A stretch of DNA of 33,579 bases, from contig JAOTYW010000005.1 of assembly GCA_029861705.1 (NCBI GenBank), positions 1-33,579 of the forward strand, in the 5' to 3' direction. A program made the position numbers and the translations under genes. The stretch is from Flavobacteriaceae bacterium. GTDB taxonomy: Bacteria; Bacteroidota; Bacteroidia; Flavobacteriales; Flavobacteriaceae. Below, piece after piece: positions 25,274 through 33,579 of this stretch (position 1 is the first letter of the stretch; every line of letters starts with the position of its first letter). The notes under the pieces were generated by a model. It ran no database searches and was not told the origin of the DNA. It worked only from the letters and a program-made list of their open reading frames with translations.

Positions 25274-26557
25274 ATGGGATTTAAAGAAGCCATAAAATCA
25301 TTGTCTTTTCTTTGGGCAGGGTCATTAATTGGTAGCGGAAGCACCTTTTTGATTTATCTTATACTGGCACGAGAGATAGGCCCGGCTATGTACGGATTAT
25401 TTTCTTCTGCTTTGGCAACGATAATGATCCTCTCTCTTTTAGCAGGCTTTGGCATCCCTCAGGTATGGTTAAAGTTTTTTGGTAAAGAAGGGTGGGACGC
25501 GATTAGATGGATAAAACCATCACTACAATTTGTCGGATTAACGCTTATATTTATAACTGGCCTGGTACTACTATTGGCGTGGATACAACAGAATGACAAG
25601 TTTACGGGCAATTTGCTTTTACTATTAATATTTTTTGTATCCGGTTATATTTCCGTTCAATTGGTTTCAGCCAAACTTCAGCTAGAAGAACGGTACACAC
25701 TACTATCATTATGGCAACTTTTGCCCAATTTCTCTCGCTTACTAGTCGTAGTAATATGTTTTTATGTTTTACAGCTAGAATTAAATGTCATAGATATCGG
25801 AATAATCTATTCGACAATTGGAATTAGTCTTACACTGATAGCCCTATGGGAATTGTATAAATTGGTATTGGGCAAGATCCGATTAGTAGGCCATAAAAAG
25901 CCAACAAATAATGCAACGGATATACCAAAAATTAGAGAAGTAATTCGTGAGGCATGGCCGTTTGGTTTCGCTGGAATTTTTGCTTTTATATATATTCAGA
26001 GCGATATTATAATGCTGAAGTACCTTATCAGCGATTCTGAAGCGGGATATTACAATGTTGCTTTTACTATCCTATTCGCAATAATGACCATTCCTACAGT
26101 AATATTCAGTAGGTATTTGAGCCCCAAATATCATAGATGGGCTCACCATGACAAAGACAAGTTTTTTCAAACATTTAATCGAGGCAATCGGATTATGGTC
26201 ATATCTGGAATCGGAATTTGCCTTGGAGTAGTTGTGTTGTCTTCTTATTTCATACCGCTGCTTTTTGGTGATCAATACAGGCCATCTGTAGTGATGACCG
26301 ATATATTGGCAATTACAATACCGTTTACTTTTCTGGCGTACAGTTACGGAGCTACATTGTTGACCAGTGAGCATATGAAATTGAAAGTGCGTCTTATGGG
26401 AATGGTTGCCGTTTTTAATATAGTATTAAACATTATTTTAATTAACGGTTACGGTGCCATCGGAGCGGCAATTTCTACCGTTCTCAGCAACGTACTTTTA
26501 ATGCTTTTGTATAGACACTTTACTTGGAAAAAAGTTTTTGATAAGAATATGGCATGA
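25274..26557 (+). CDS. Oligosaccharide flippase, Wzx type (second copy)
   Basis: A 427-residue polytopic membrane protein, again with about 12-14 helices: SLIGSGSTFLIYLILAREIGPAMYGLFSSAL near the start and INGYGAIGAAISTVLSN near the end, typical of the MOP-superfamily polysaccharide exporters. It differs clearly in sequence from the flippase just upstream, so this is not a recent tandem copy. It overlaps the nitroreductase-family gene by ATGA. One of the two may export a different glycan. Confidence 0.88.
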   Translation: MGFKEAIKSLSFLWAGSLIGSGSTFLIYLILAREIGPAMYGLFSSALATIMILSLLAGFGIPQVWLKFFGKEGWDAIRWIKPSLQFVGLTLIFITGLVLLLAWIQQNDKFTGNLLLLLIFFVSGYISVQLVSAKLQLEERYTLLSLWQLLPNFSRLLVVVICFYVLQLELNVIDIGIIYSTIGISLTLIALWELYKLVLGKIRLVGHKKPTNNATDIPKIREVIREAWPFGFAGIFAFIYIQSDIIMLKYLISDSEAGYYNVAFTILFAIMTIPTVIFSRYLSPKYHRWAHHDKDKFFQTFNRGNRIMVISGIGICLGVVVLSSYFIPLLFGDQYRPSVVMTDILAITIPFTFLAYSYGATLLTSEHMKLKVRLMGMVAVFNIVLNIILINGYGAIGAAISTVLSNVLLMLLYRHFTWKKVFDKNMA

Positions 26558-27543
26558 AGCAGATCAAGCAAAATATTCGACTGGTATTGAGAGGAATCTA
26601 TAGAATTGCCAATGGCTTTCTGGGGTTTGCTTATGATTTTCGAAGATTTGTTTCATATGGAGGTTGGAAAGAGACATTGTCTGATAAAGAAATGAGAAAT
26701 TATAACATTATGATGGCTTATCACGGATTGGAAAAGAGCCTGAGTTATAAGAATAGAGATCCTAATGCTGGGTGGAGTGCTGCGGAAAAAGTTTTTTTAA
26801 AGCTTACACAATTAAAAGGCATCACAGATATTGGATATCATGACAAGGCAGCTAAGGAGGTTTTGACAACTTTTCTAACCTTAGCTGTTAATATAGATAA
26901 ACCCAGGGCTAAACAAATGCTTTCAGCATTAAAAGAATTACCACTAAGTTCAGAAGATATGCATGGCGCCAAGGAATTTTCGGGAGATCTCTATCGCCAA
27001 GGAGTCTTAGCAAATCCAGAGGCCTTCTTTAATTCCAGGTATTCGTTGAGAGAGTACAAAGAGGAGACTGTGGATGATGAGTTAGTGAAGCGAGCGATTA
27101 AACTTGCTATGAAGACCCCGTCTGTTTGTAATAGGCATGCCTGGCATATATACCATGCCAGCGATAGGGAAATCATAGATAAAGCGTTGAGTTATCAAAA
27201 TGGTAACCGTCCGTTTGGTAAAAAAATACCTAACCTGTTAATAATCACAACAGACCTAAAGGCCTTCTTTGCAGGGCACGAACATTACCAGCATTGGATT
27301 GACGGAGGCTTATTTTCAATGTCTATCATGTATGCATTGCACTCTCTGGGGCTGGCTTCCTGCCCTTTGAATTGGAGCCAAAGACCAAAAACAGATCGGG
27401 CCTTACGCAAGGCGATCGAGATAAAACCCAACCATACAGTAATTATGATGATGGCATTAGGCTATCCGGATGAATTCAACAAGGTTTGTAGTTCTTCCAG
27501 AAGGCCATTCGAGGATATCTACAGCGAAATGAAAATGAAATGA
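26554..27543 (+). CDS. Nitroreductase-family protein of polysaccharide loci
   Basis: A 329-residue protein whose C-terminal half (about 158-322) is a nitroreductase-like FMN fold: SRYSLREY (161-168) for FMN contact, TPSVCNRHAWHIY, and GGLFSMSIMYALHSLGLASCPLNW with a final MMALGYPDE. The first 150 residues are an added helical region with MAYHGLEKSLSY, seen in similar proteins next to glycan genes. There is no signal peptide. It overlaps both its neighbours by 4 bp (ATGA on each side), so it is tightly tied to the flippase and pyruvyl transferase. The substrate is unknown; a redox step on a sugar or quinone is possible. Confidence 0.8.
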   Translation: MKQIKQNIRLVLRGIYRIANGFLGFAYDFRRFVSYGGWKETLSDKEMRNYNIMMAYHGLEKSLSYKNRDPNAGWSAAEKVFLKLTQLKGITDIGYHDKAAKEVLTTFLTLAVNIDKPRAKQMLSALKELPLSSEDMHGAKEFSGDLYRQGVLANPEAFFNSRYSLREYKEETVDDELVKRAIKLAMKTPSVCNRHAWHIYHASDREIIDKALSYQNGNRPFGKKIPNLLIITTDLKAFFAGHEHYQHWIDGGLFSMSIMYALHSLGLASCPLNWSQRPKTDRALRKAIEIKPNHTVIMMMALGYPDEFNKVCSSSRRPFEDIYSEMKMK

Positions 27544-28655
27544 AAATTGCATTAATAACGGTTCACAAAGTAACCAATTTCGGTGCGCTAATGCAGGCAT
27601 ATGCTAGCAAATTGATATTGTCCCGATTTGGAAAAGTCTCTGTTATAGATTACAAAAATCCTTTCTTGGACAAGCAAATGCATTTATTCAGATTTAAATT
27701 GTCTGTTCATGGATTTAAAATGCTCGCCCATGACATTTTAAATTTTGGGAATCGTTGGAAATACCGCAAGAAATTCAAGGATTTTATCAGGACCAATTAT
27801 AATCTTACGGAACCCTATACTTCTAAAAAATTGCAAAACCAGGAAATCGCTTTAGAGTATGATGTCTTTGTATGCGGTAGCGATCAGATCTGGAATCCTA
27901 AAATAATTAATCCTAATTCTCAGATAGATCCTAACTATTTTTTGGCTTTTGCTCCCCCTTCTTCATGTAAAATATCTTTTGCATCTAGTATGGGGAATTA
28001 TAGTTTTAATCCACAAGAGGCCGAATATTTAAGATCCTTACTGAAAGACTTTCATGCAATTTCTGTGCGTGAAAAGGAAGGTCGTGATTTTCTTGAAAAT
28101 TTATTTTCTGAAAAGACGATCCACCATGTTCTGGACCCCACTTTATTACTGTCCAAGGAGGATTGGCTGGAGACACTAGATACCCGTGATCCAGTGGTCA
28201 ACACGCCGTACATTCTTGTATATTCAGTACCTCGAACTGCTTTGTTACGAAAGGCAGTCACCTACTATTCGACCAAATTTGGAATGAAAGTAGTGGCAAT
28301 AGACAAAATGTTATTTCCCATGAAATCTGTAGACATTCACCATAGTAAAGGTGGCCCTGAAGATTTTATTCGATTATTCGCGAACGCCTCCTTCGTCATC
28401 ACAGATTCTTTTCATGGAACTTGCTTTTCAGTCAATTTTGAAAAACCTTTTGTTTGTATTCCAGCAACGCCTAAAGCCAATCGGCAGGAAGGCCTTCTTG
28501 GATCATTAGGACTAATGCAGCATATTGTATACGAAGAAAGCAGTTTTAAAAACATACCTAAAACTCTGGACTATCAAAATGCAAAGGCACGAATGCAGGA
28601 ACTTCGAAAGCAATCGCTTTCCTTTTTATCCACAGCTTTGAATAGCATTCCCTAG
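27540..28655 (+). CDS. Polysaccharide pyruvyl transferase family protein
   Basis: A 371-residue protein of the PS_pyruv_trans family, which adds ketal-linked pyruvate from phosphoenolpyruvate to sugars. It shows the N-terminal TVHKVTNFGALMQAYA, VCGSDQIWNPK in the middle, and FVITDSFHGTCFSVNF with the family-defining DSFHG. It overlaps the nitroreductase-family gene (ATGA). The pyruvate would add negative charge to the polymer, in line with wecBC. A 73-bp gap follows, with no clear promoter. Confidence 0.9.
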   Translation: MKIALITVHKVTNFGALMQAYASKLILSRFGKVSVIDYKNPFLDKQMHLFRFKLSVHGFKMLAHDILNFGNRWKYRKKFKDFIRTNYNLTEPYTSKKLQNQEIALEYDVFVCGSDQIWNPKIINPNSQIDPNYFLAFAPPSSCKISFASSMGNYSFNPQEAEYLRSLLKDFHAISVREKEGRDFLENLFSEKTIHHVLDPTLLLSKEDWLETLDTRDPVVNTPYILVYSVPRTALLRKAVTYYSTKFGMKVVAIDKMLFPMKSVDIHHSKGGPEDFIRLFANASFVITDSFHGTCFSVNFEKPFVCIPATPKANRQEGLLGSLGLMQHIVYEESSFKNIPKTLDYQNAKARMQELRKQSLSFLSTALNSIP

Positions 28656-28728
28656 TATTTAGCGCTTGATTTTTTGGTATATGGGCCTTCCATTATTAGT
28701 AGTTTTGTTGTTGAACAAATCTTGAAAT

Positions 28729-29973
28729 TTGAAAATTAACACCCTTTCTATAGATTATTTTATTTTATGGCTGCTAAGCTTTGTTGTCTTAGTGGATATG
28801 ATCAATGGTTTTTTTGTTATGGAGATTGATAAATTTCCTATTAGCCAAGGATTCAAACTCATCTTGTTAATTTTATTCGGGTTTAGATTATTGGGAACCA
28901 AAGATTTACTCTTTGCTATTTTGTTATTGGTCATATTACAAATAGGGCCTGTAATGGGATTGATAAAAACAGGGGACCTGAATGGCTTTATAAGCGATAT
29001 TGTCTTTTCAACCAAATGGTTTATGGTGCCCTTTAGCTACTTTTATTTTAAGAGGCTACTCAAAGGAGTTAATTTTGCGCTTGTACGAGAAAAGATCGCC
29101 AAGGTTGTAACACGATCCTATTTTTTTGTCGGTCTTAATTTACTATTGGGATTTGCAGGCCTTGGCATGGCATTTTATAATCACGGTTATCAAAATGCCT
29201 TAGGAACCAGAGGTTTTATTTATGCAGGTAATGAACTAACTATATTAGTATTGGCCCTGGCTTATTTAATGGCCATTTTTACCTTCCAAAAGAAAGCTTA
29301 CAAAATATATATTCTGCTGTTCTTGAGTTTTCTTTTATTTTCCTTTTTGATCACTTCGAAAACCGTATTGGGAGGGGTATTGATCGTTTTTCTTATCCCG
29401 ATACTAAGCAATTTTAAATTGCAGATCAAACGCAAATGGCTAGATGGAATAGCCATTATCTTATTTGTAGGACTGCCCACTTTGATTTTTCTTTTTTGGT
29501 ATGGTATTATGAAATCAGGTGTTGTGGATAAAATCCGGTATTCCATGATCAGGAATGAAAATGACATACTCACAGTGATTCTCTCTAATAGAAACAATTT
29601 TGTACAAAAAGGCTGGAAAGTATTCGCCGAAGATTTCAATTGGGCGGGAAAATTTTTTGGATATGGGCAACAACTGCACCTGAAACTTTCCGGACATACA
29701 GCAGAAGTTGATTTTTTCTCCATGTTATTTGCCTCTGGGATCATAGGAATCCTATGTTTACTTCTTTTATTGTTGTATTGGGGTTTAAATGCACGACAAC
29801 TAAGTATGATTGGACACTATCCCTTTGCACGATCAACTTTTCTTTTCTTGTGGTTTATTATAATAGCAGCTAATTTATCGGGGCATGTTTTGGGGTCGGG
29901 AATTGCTGGAATATTTCTGGGACTTTCATTGGCAATGATGTTTATTAAAGAGGAAGCAAATGGCGATGGATAA
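28729..29973 (+). CDS. Polytopic membrane protein, O-antigen polymerase/ligase-like (Wzy candidate 1)
   Basis: A 414-residue protein with some 10-12 hydrophobic helices. A larger periplasmic loop lies before the last helices (around residues 270-330) and contains RNENDILTVILSNRNNF and FGYGQQLHLKLSGHTAEVDFF, a pattern like Wzy/WaaL-type proteins (short loop, then a His-containing segment facing the next helix). The start is TTG at 28729; an in-frame stop lies just upstream and no ATG is near. The next membrane protein gene overlaps its end by 14 bp, or 8 bp if that gene starts at its second ATG. It could be the polymerase that joins repeat units. Confidence 0.72.
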   Translation: MKINTLSIDYFILWLLSFVVLVDMINGFFVMEIDKFPISQGFKLILLILFGFRLLGTKDLLFAILLLVILQIGPVMGLIKTGDLNGFISDIVFSTKWFMVPFSYFYFKRLLKGVNFALVREKIAKVVTRSYFFVGLNLLLGFAGLGMAFYNHGYQNALGTRGFIYAGNELTILVLALAYLMAIFTFQKKAYKIYILLFLSFLLFSFLITSKTVLGGVLIVFLIPILSNFKLQIKRKWLDGIAIILFVGLPTLIFLFWYGIMKSGVVDKIRYSMIRNENDILTVILSNRNNFVQKGWKVFAEDFNWAGKFFGYGQQLHLKLSGHTAEVDFFSMLFASGIIGILCLLLLLLYWGLNARQLSMIGHYPFARSTFLFLWFIIIAANLSGHVLGSGIAGIFLGLSLAMMFIKEEANGDG

Positions 29974-31213
29974 AACTCACTTTCCTGCCAAATGGACCTA
30001 TGCAAGCATATTTTTTGCTGTTGTCATGCTACCTTGGGATACAAGTCTTAGCAATGCGGGAATTATTGCCATTATCCCTTTTTCCATTATCAGCTTTATC
30101 ATTTTGGGAATTGCTGGAAATATACTTCGAACTTCTTCTTTTTATCTCATTACTACAATTGCCCTTTTCTTACCTGTATTAATAGGAACGATATATTCGA
30201 ATGACTTGGAGGGCGCTATTTTCCAGGTTTCTAAAGCCATATTTTACCTACTTGTACCTTTGATGCTCTTGAGAAAAGACCTTCAGAGAGAAAAATTGAT
30301 GAAATGGATGACCATAGCCATGGTCATCGGGATGTCGTCTAGCATGGTATACCTGTTAAGTCGAAATTTGCACACATTTCTAAATTCAAATCTCCCGTGG
30401 GACAAAATATTTGCCTATTCTTTTACAGGAAAAAAATTCCTGGAACCCATTCCGGAGATGCATCCTGTTTACTATGGAAGCTATCTTTTGTTCTTCTTAG
30501 TGCTGCTAATCGGCAAAGCAAATCCAATTCAAAAATGGCTTAAGTGGATTTTAGTATTGCTCGCACTTGTCACGGTAATATTCATTAACTCCAGGATAAT
30601 TTTTTTAATCTTCCTGATTCTTGGTATACTCTTTTGGTTCCGGCTGCCAAATATTAAGCTAAAATTGTATTTTGGTATTGGCAGCCTGCTTAGTTTAGCC
30701 CTCTTGGCATGGGCGCTTCAAAGCACTTATGTTTTCAACAAAGTAACCAAAGGAACCCAGTGGGAATTATCAGAACAGATAGGAACTCCAAATTTATCGA
30801 AAGATCAGCTGGCAGATACGCGTATGTCTAGATGGAAAGTAAGTTTGGACATCATTTGGGATAAGCCAATTTTTGGACATGGAACTGGCGCTTCGAGGGG
30901 TATATTGGTAGAGACCTATAGAAAGAATCAAATGACGACCTCTGTGGACCAGCAATATGATTCACACAATCAATATTTAGGCTACGCTATAGACTACGGG
31001 ATTTTCGGATTATGTTTCCTGTTATGGTATCTCATAGGGAATGCCTTGGAATCGGTTCGCAGGAAAGATGTGCTTTTAGGGAGCTTTACACTTATTATTT
31101 TTATTATCTGCCTAACTGAAAATTACCTCATTAGGAATATGGGTATTAATTTTGTGGCTATTATGGGCGCAGTCCTGTTAATTAATCGATTCACAGAATA
31201 TCCTTCAAGGTAA
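29960..31213 (+). CDS. O-antigen ligase family membrane protein (Wzy candidate 2)
   Basis: A 417-residue protein with about 10-12 helices. The large external loop carries PEMHPVYYGSYL early on and FGHGTGASRG, then DSHNQYLGYAIDYGIFGL near the end, the Wzy_C/WaaL pattern with the conserved His. It begins inside the previous gene (14-bp overlap; ATG 29966 is an alternative with 8 bp), so the two are translated together. It is either a polymerase or the ligase that joins the finished polymer to its acceptor; sequence alone cannot tell. Confidence 0.82.
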   Translation: MAMDKTHFPAKWTYASIFFAVVMLPWDTSLSNAGIIAIIPFSIISFIILGIAGNILRTSSFYLITTIALFLPVLIGTIYSNDLEGAIFQVSKAIFYLLVPLMLLRKDLQREKLMKWMTIAMVIGMSSSMVYLLSRNLHTFLNSNLPWDKIFAYSFTGKKFLEPIPEMHPVYYGSYLLFFLVLLIGKANPIQKWLKWILVLLALVTVIFINSRIIFLIFLILGILFWFRLPNIKLKLYFGIGSLLSLALLAWALQSTYVFNKVTKGTQWELSEQIGTPNLSKDQLADTRMSRWKVSLDIIWDKPIFGHGTGASRGILVETYRKNQMTTSVDQQYDSHNQYLGYAIDYGIFGLCFLLWYLIGNALESVRRKDVLLGSFTLIIFIICLTENYLIRNMGINFVAIMGAVLLINRFTEYPSR

Positions 31214-31243
31214 AATATTCAATTAGAAAATAATGTACGGTAA

Positions 31244-31276
31244 GCCTAATGAAGAATAAGAACATTAAGATTAGGC
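31244..31276. repeat. Inverted repeat just before the glycosyltransferase start
   Basis: GCCTAAT (31244-31250) and ATTAGGC (31270-31276) form a 7-bp stem around a 19-base loop, ending one base before the ATG at 31278. It could hide the start region in RNA, or be chance. Confidence 0.3.
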
Positions 31277-31277
31277 C

Positions 31278-32318
31278 ATGAGAGTATTATTGGTTTCTAA
31301 TATGTATCCGTCTGCAGCAAAACCCTATTCAGGAATTTTTGTGAAGAACCAATATGAATTTCTTAGTAGGCATTACAAGCATGGGTATACCTGGCATATG
31401 TTCGCCATGAAACGAATGTTCACTTCCCGTTTTGGAAGCTTGTTGAAATATGTGAAATCGGGCTTGAATTTTTTCGGAAAACATCTGTTAAAAAAATATG
31501 ATGTCATTCACTTACATTATTTCTTTCCTTTAATAGTTGTTGTTGTTGTCTATACCTTTTTCCATCCTAAGACGAAGTTAATCGTCACCTTTCATGGAGC
31601 CGACGTTACCAATGCTGCCGGAAACAGGTTGTTCAAATGGGTTTTCAGCAGATTAGCCAATAATATTGACTACACAATAGCTGTGGGGTCTGATCTTAAA
31701 GAATTGATCGAAAAATCATTACAATGCCAAGTAAACAGAGTGCTTTGCGCGGGAATAAATGAGAAGGTATTTTATCCGCCGGATCATGTAAACAAAGAAT
31801 ATGATTTTGTTTTTGTGGGCTCTTTTATTTATCGAAAAGGAATTGACATTGTAATGGATTCTATCAAAAAACTGAATGACCGTTCAATCCATTTTTGTTT
31901 TGTTGGATCTGGACCGTACATGAATGAGTTAAAAGACCTACAGCAAAATCATAAAATTACAATCTTGGAAAACCAAAGTCAGGATGAATTACGGTCTATA
32001 TATGCCTCTTCTAAATTTTTGTTATTTCCTTCACGTGATGAACCTTTTGGGTTGGTTGCCACAGAATCCATTTATTGCGGCACACCTATCATTGTTTCAA
32101 GTGCAGGGGGATTAAAGGAACAAGTGAATATTGGCAAGACGGGGTTCATTGCAAATACTTCTGAAGAAATAATAAACATAATAAGAGAATCATTGAAAAT
32201 GTCCGAAAAAGACTATCATATAATGGCAGCCAATTGTAAAGAAAGTAATAAGCAATATTCCTTATCGTATGTTTGCAAAGAGTTAAAAAATACTTATGAT
32301 CGCTTAGGAAACACATAA
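31278..32318 (+). CDS. Glycosyltransferase family 4 protein
   Basis: A 346-residue retaining GT-B glycosyltransferase that builds the repeat unit on the cytoplasmic face. The N-terminal acceptor domain begins [23 protein letters not shown], with TFHGADVTN in the middle. The donor domain starts about 170 ([16 protein letters not shown]), with the E-x7-E motif in [16 protein letters not shown] and AGGLKEQV. The sugar specificity cannot be read. It is the only glycosyltransferase in the window, so the others must lie downstream. A run of GTT codons gives a Val-rich membrane-near stretch (VVVVVY). Confidence 0.92.
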   Translation: MRVLLVSNMYPSAAKPYSGIFVKNQYEFLSRHYKHGYTWHMFAMKRMFTSRFGSLLKYVKSGLNFFGKHLLKKYDVIHLHYFFPLIVVVVVYTFFHPKTKLIVTFHGADVTNAAGNRLFKWVFSRLANNIDYTIAVGSDLKELIEKSLQCQVNRVLCAGINEKVFYPPDHVNKEYDFVFVGSFIYRKGIDIVMDSIKKLNDRSIHFCFVGSGPYMNELKDLQQNHKITILENQSQDELRSIYASSKFLLFPSRDEPFGLVATESIYCGTPIIVSSAGGLKEQVNIGKTGFIANTSEEIINIIRESLKMSEKDYHIMAANCKESNKQYSLSYVCKELKNTYDRLGNT

Positions 32319-32322
32319 CTAT

Positions 32323-32832
32323 ATGAGAAAACTTAAGCTTTTCTTTTACTACCTCATTATTCAACACCTTCCCCATTCCAGGCTCTTCAATTTCTGTAAT
32401 GTAATTCGGTTAGCCTATGTATGCCATGTCTTAAAAATTATGGAATGGGATAAAAGATCGTTTTTTGAAAACAACATTTACTTGGGAAGAGCAAACAATA
32501 TCAAGATTGGGAAGTGTTGTGAGATTAATGAAGATGTTTTCATCCAGGGTGCCACAATTGGTAATTATGTCATGATTGCACCGGGAGTTAGCCTATTGGC
32601 CAATATGCACAACTATAAGTCTACTGATACCCCTATGATCCTACAGGGTAAGCAAATTGGCAATCCGGTTCTAATTGAGGATGATGTTTGGCTGGGTAGA
32701 AATGTAATTGTCATGCCTGGAGTTCATATTGGGAAAGGAAGTATAGTAGCTGCTGGTGCTGTCGTTACCAAAGATGTGCCTGCATTTACTATAGTTGGAG
32801 GCGTACCAGCCAAAATCATTCAAAGCAGATAA
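32323..32832 (+). CDS. Hexapeptide-repeat acyltransferase (LbetaH)
   Basis: A 169-residue protein with a left-handed beta-helix made of hexapeptide repeats from about residue 50 ([18 protein letters not shown]), the typical loop ANMHNY with a catalytic His, then [18 protein letters not shown] and [18 protein letters not shown], ending VGGVPAKII. This is the xenobiotic/maltose acetyltransferase-like group, probably O-acetylating a sugar of the repeat unit. The N-terminus is basic and hydrophobic. It starts 4 bp after the glycosyltransferase gene and ends 2 bp before the asparagine synthase gene. Confidence 0.9.
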   Translation: MRKLKLFFYYLIIQHLPHSRLFNFCNVIRLAYVCHVLKIMEWDKRSFFENNIYLGRANNIKIGKCCEINEDVFIQGATIGNYVMIAPGVSLLANMHNYKSTDTPMILQGKQIGNPVLIEDDVWLGRNVIVMPGVHIGKGSIVAAGAVVTKDVPAFTIVGGVPAKIIQSR

Positions 32833-32834
32833 TT

Positions 32835-33579
32835 ATGTGCGGAATTGTAGGCTCCCTTAATGGCAATGGGCAACTAGACAAAGCCGTTCTTTCTTCTATT
32901 AGACATAGAGGTCCGGATACAGAAGGTGTTCTGACCTGGAAGAATATTTCCTTAGGCCATGTGCGTTTATCAATAGTTGATCTGAGTGAGGCTGGGAACC
33001 AGCCAATGGAATCAGAATGTGGAAAGTATGCCTTAATATTTAATGGGGAAATATATAACCATGATCATCTTCGTAAAAAATTAAGTAACATAAGGTTCCG
33101 AGGCCATTCGGATACTGAGACCATTTTATATTTCCTCCGCGAATTTGGCATAGAAGGTATAAAGGAATTAAATGGGATATTTGCCTTTGCTTTTCTCGAT
33201 AAAGTTAAAAATAAGCTCTACTTATCACGAGACCCATTTGGTGTCAAACCCCTTTATTATTACGAAAAGAAGGGATTCTTGAGTGCATTTGCTTCCGAAA
33301 TAAGAGGCTTGGAAGCCCTTGGCATAAAAAAAGAATTAGAGGTCTCCCAAATTGAATCATATCTGAAACTAAGATATTGTCCAGCGCCTATTACCTTGTT
33401 TCATAATATTAAGAAAGTCCGTCCCGGAACGGTAATGGAATTAAATGGGGCCGACGGTCATGTTCTAAATGAAATTTTGTATACCCGTGTTTCCGAGGTG
33501 CCATTGTCCATAACTTCCGATGAAGCATTGGAAGAATATGATCGATTATTACATAATGCTGTAAAAAGACAGTTGATGT
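32835..33579 (+). CDS. asnB: Asparagine synthase (glutamine-hydrolysing), N-terminal part
   Basis: The frame starts with ATG at 32835 and is open to the window end (248 codons of about 600). It begins MCGIVGS, giving the N-terminal nucleophile Cys2 of the class II glutamine amidotransferase domain. RHRGPDTEG, VRLSIVDLSEAGNQPM, FNGEIYNH, GHSDTET and LSRDPFGVKPLYY are all canonical. The synthetase domain lies outside. It is 2 bp after the acyltransferase gene, inside the polysaccharide operon, where such proteins are thought to amidate uronic acids; that would suit ManNAcA. True asparagine synthesis is the alternative. Confidence 0.92.
   Translation, partial: MCGIVGSLNGNGQLDKAVLSSIRHRGPDTEGVLTWKNISLGHVRLSIVDLSEAGNQPMESECGKYALIFNGEIYNHDHLRKKLSNIRFRGHSDTETILYFLREFGIEGIKELNGIFAFAFLDKVKNKLYLSRDPFGVKPLYYYEKKGFLSAFASEIRGLEALGIKKELEVSQIESYLKLRYCPAPITLFHNIKKVRPGTVMELNGADGHVLNEILYTRVSEVPLSITSDEALEEYDRLLHNAVKRQLM

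Noticed and set aside
28626-28634. Perfect DnaA box TTATCCACA
   Set aside because: It is isolated inside the pyruvyl transferase gene; no cluster of boxes or AT-rich unwinding element is present. A second one (29523-29531, reverse) is also within a gene. Taken as chance.
31537-31552. GTT microsatellite in the glycosyltransferase gene
   Set aside because: It is a triplet repeat that codes for Val in a hydrophobic segment; changes would not shift the frame.
32030-32045. CACGTG core resembling a second parS (TTCACGTGATGAA)
   Set aside because: It lies in the glycosyltransferase gene and lacks several fixed positions of the parS consensus; a similar partial match near 15250 was also dismissed.
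1-33579. CRISPR arrays, tRNA/rRNA genes, insertion sequences
   Set aside because: I saw no repeat-spacer pattern, no tRNA-like cloverleaf and no transposase anywhere in the window.

Overview
The window reads as a chromosomal segment of a marine-type Flavobacteriaceae (Bacteroidota). The evidence is the Bacteroidota -7 promoter box TAnnTTTG in front of several genes, almost no Shine-Dalgarno sequences, DUF4837 and PorE-like OmpA proteins, a remnant of a type IX secretion (T9SS) sorting domain, and a conserved housekeeping neighbourhood. I do not assign a genus.

Left third (1-13 kb), core genes. The 3' part of mnmG is followed 8 bp later by a perfect 16-bp parS-like palindrome (1255-1270), then a SAM methyltransferase and a Skp/OmpH-like lipoprotein. 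A minus-strand pair (holB, then a DoxX-like membrane protein) diverges from pgk. The two-LysM lytic transglycosylase and a DUF4837 lipoprotein overlap by ATGA. Next come two tandem 56-residue membrane proteins, each with its own terminator. A 946-residue PorE-like OmpA protein follows, with two SPOR domains at its N-terminus. Upstream of it lies a decayed T9SS type-B C-terminal domain with an in-frame stop. No PorP/SprF gene is present.

Middle (13-17.3 kb), envelope block. tatA (minus strand) diverges from an M23 metallopeptidase, a GH3-type acyl-acid amido synthetase and a 563-residue DUF6909-like protein. The end of this last protein looks like a nucleoside phosphorylase. It overlaps the first polysaccharide gene by 4 bp, which ties it physically to the surface-polysaccharide cluster.

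Right half (17.3-33.6 kb), a Wzx/Wzy-type surface polysaccharide cluster, all on the plus strand and mostly overlapping or nearly so. It holds a Wzz-like chain-length protein, dTDP-L-rhamnose synthesis (rfbB, rfbA, rfbC, rfbD), UDP-ManNAcA synthesis (wecB, wecC), two flippases, a nitroreductase-family protein, a polysaccharide pyruvyl transferase, two polymerase/ligase-type membrane proteins, a GT4 glycosyltransferase, a hexapeptide acyltransferase and the 5' part of an asparagine synthase. The predicted product is an acidic glycan with rhamnose and ManNAcA, probably pyruvylated and acylated. Most glycosyltransferases and the initiating enzyme must lie beyond the right edge.

The most notable points are the parS next to mnmG, the duplicated micro-protein, the broken T9SS cargo gene beside an unusual SPOR-OmpA fusion, the GH3/DUF6909 pair leading into the capsule operon, the shortened RfbD, and the doubled flippase and polymerase functions.
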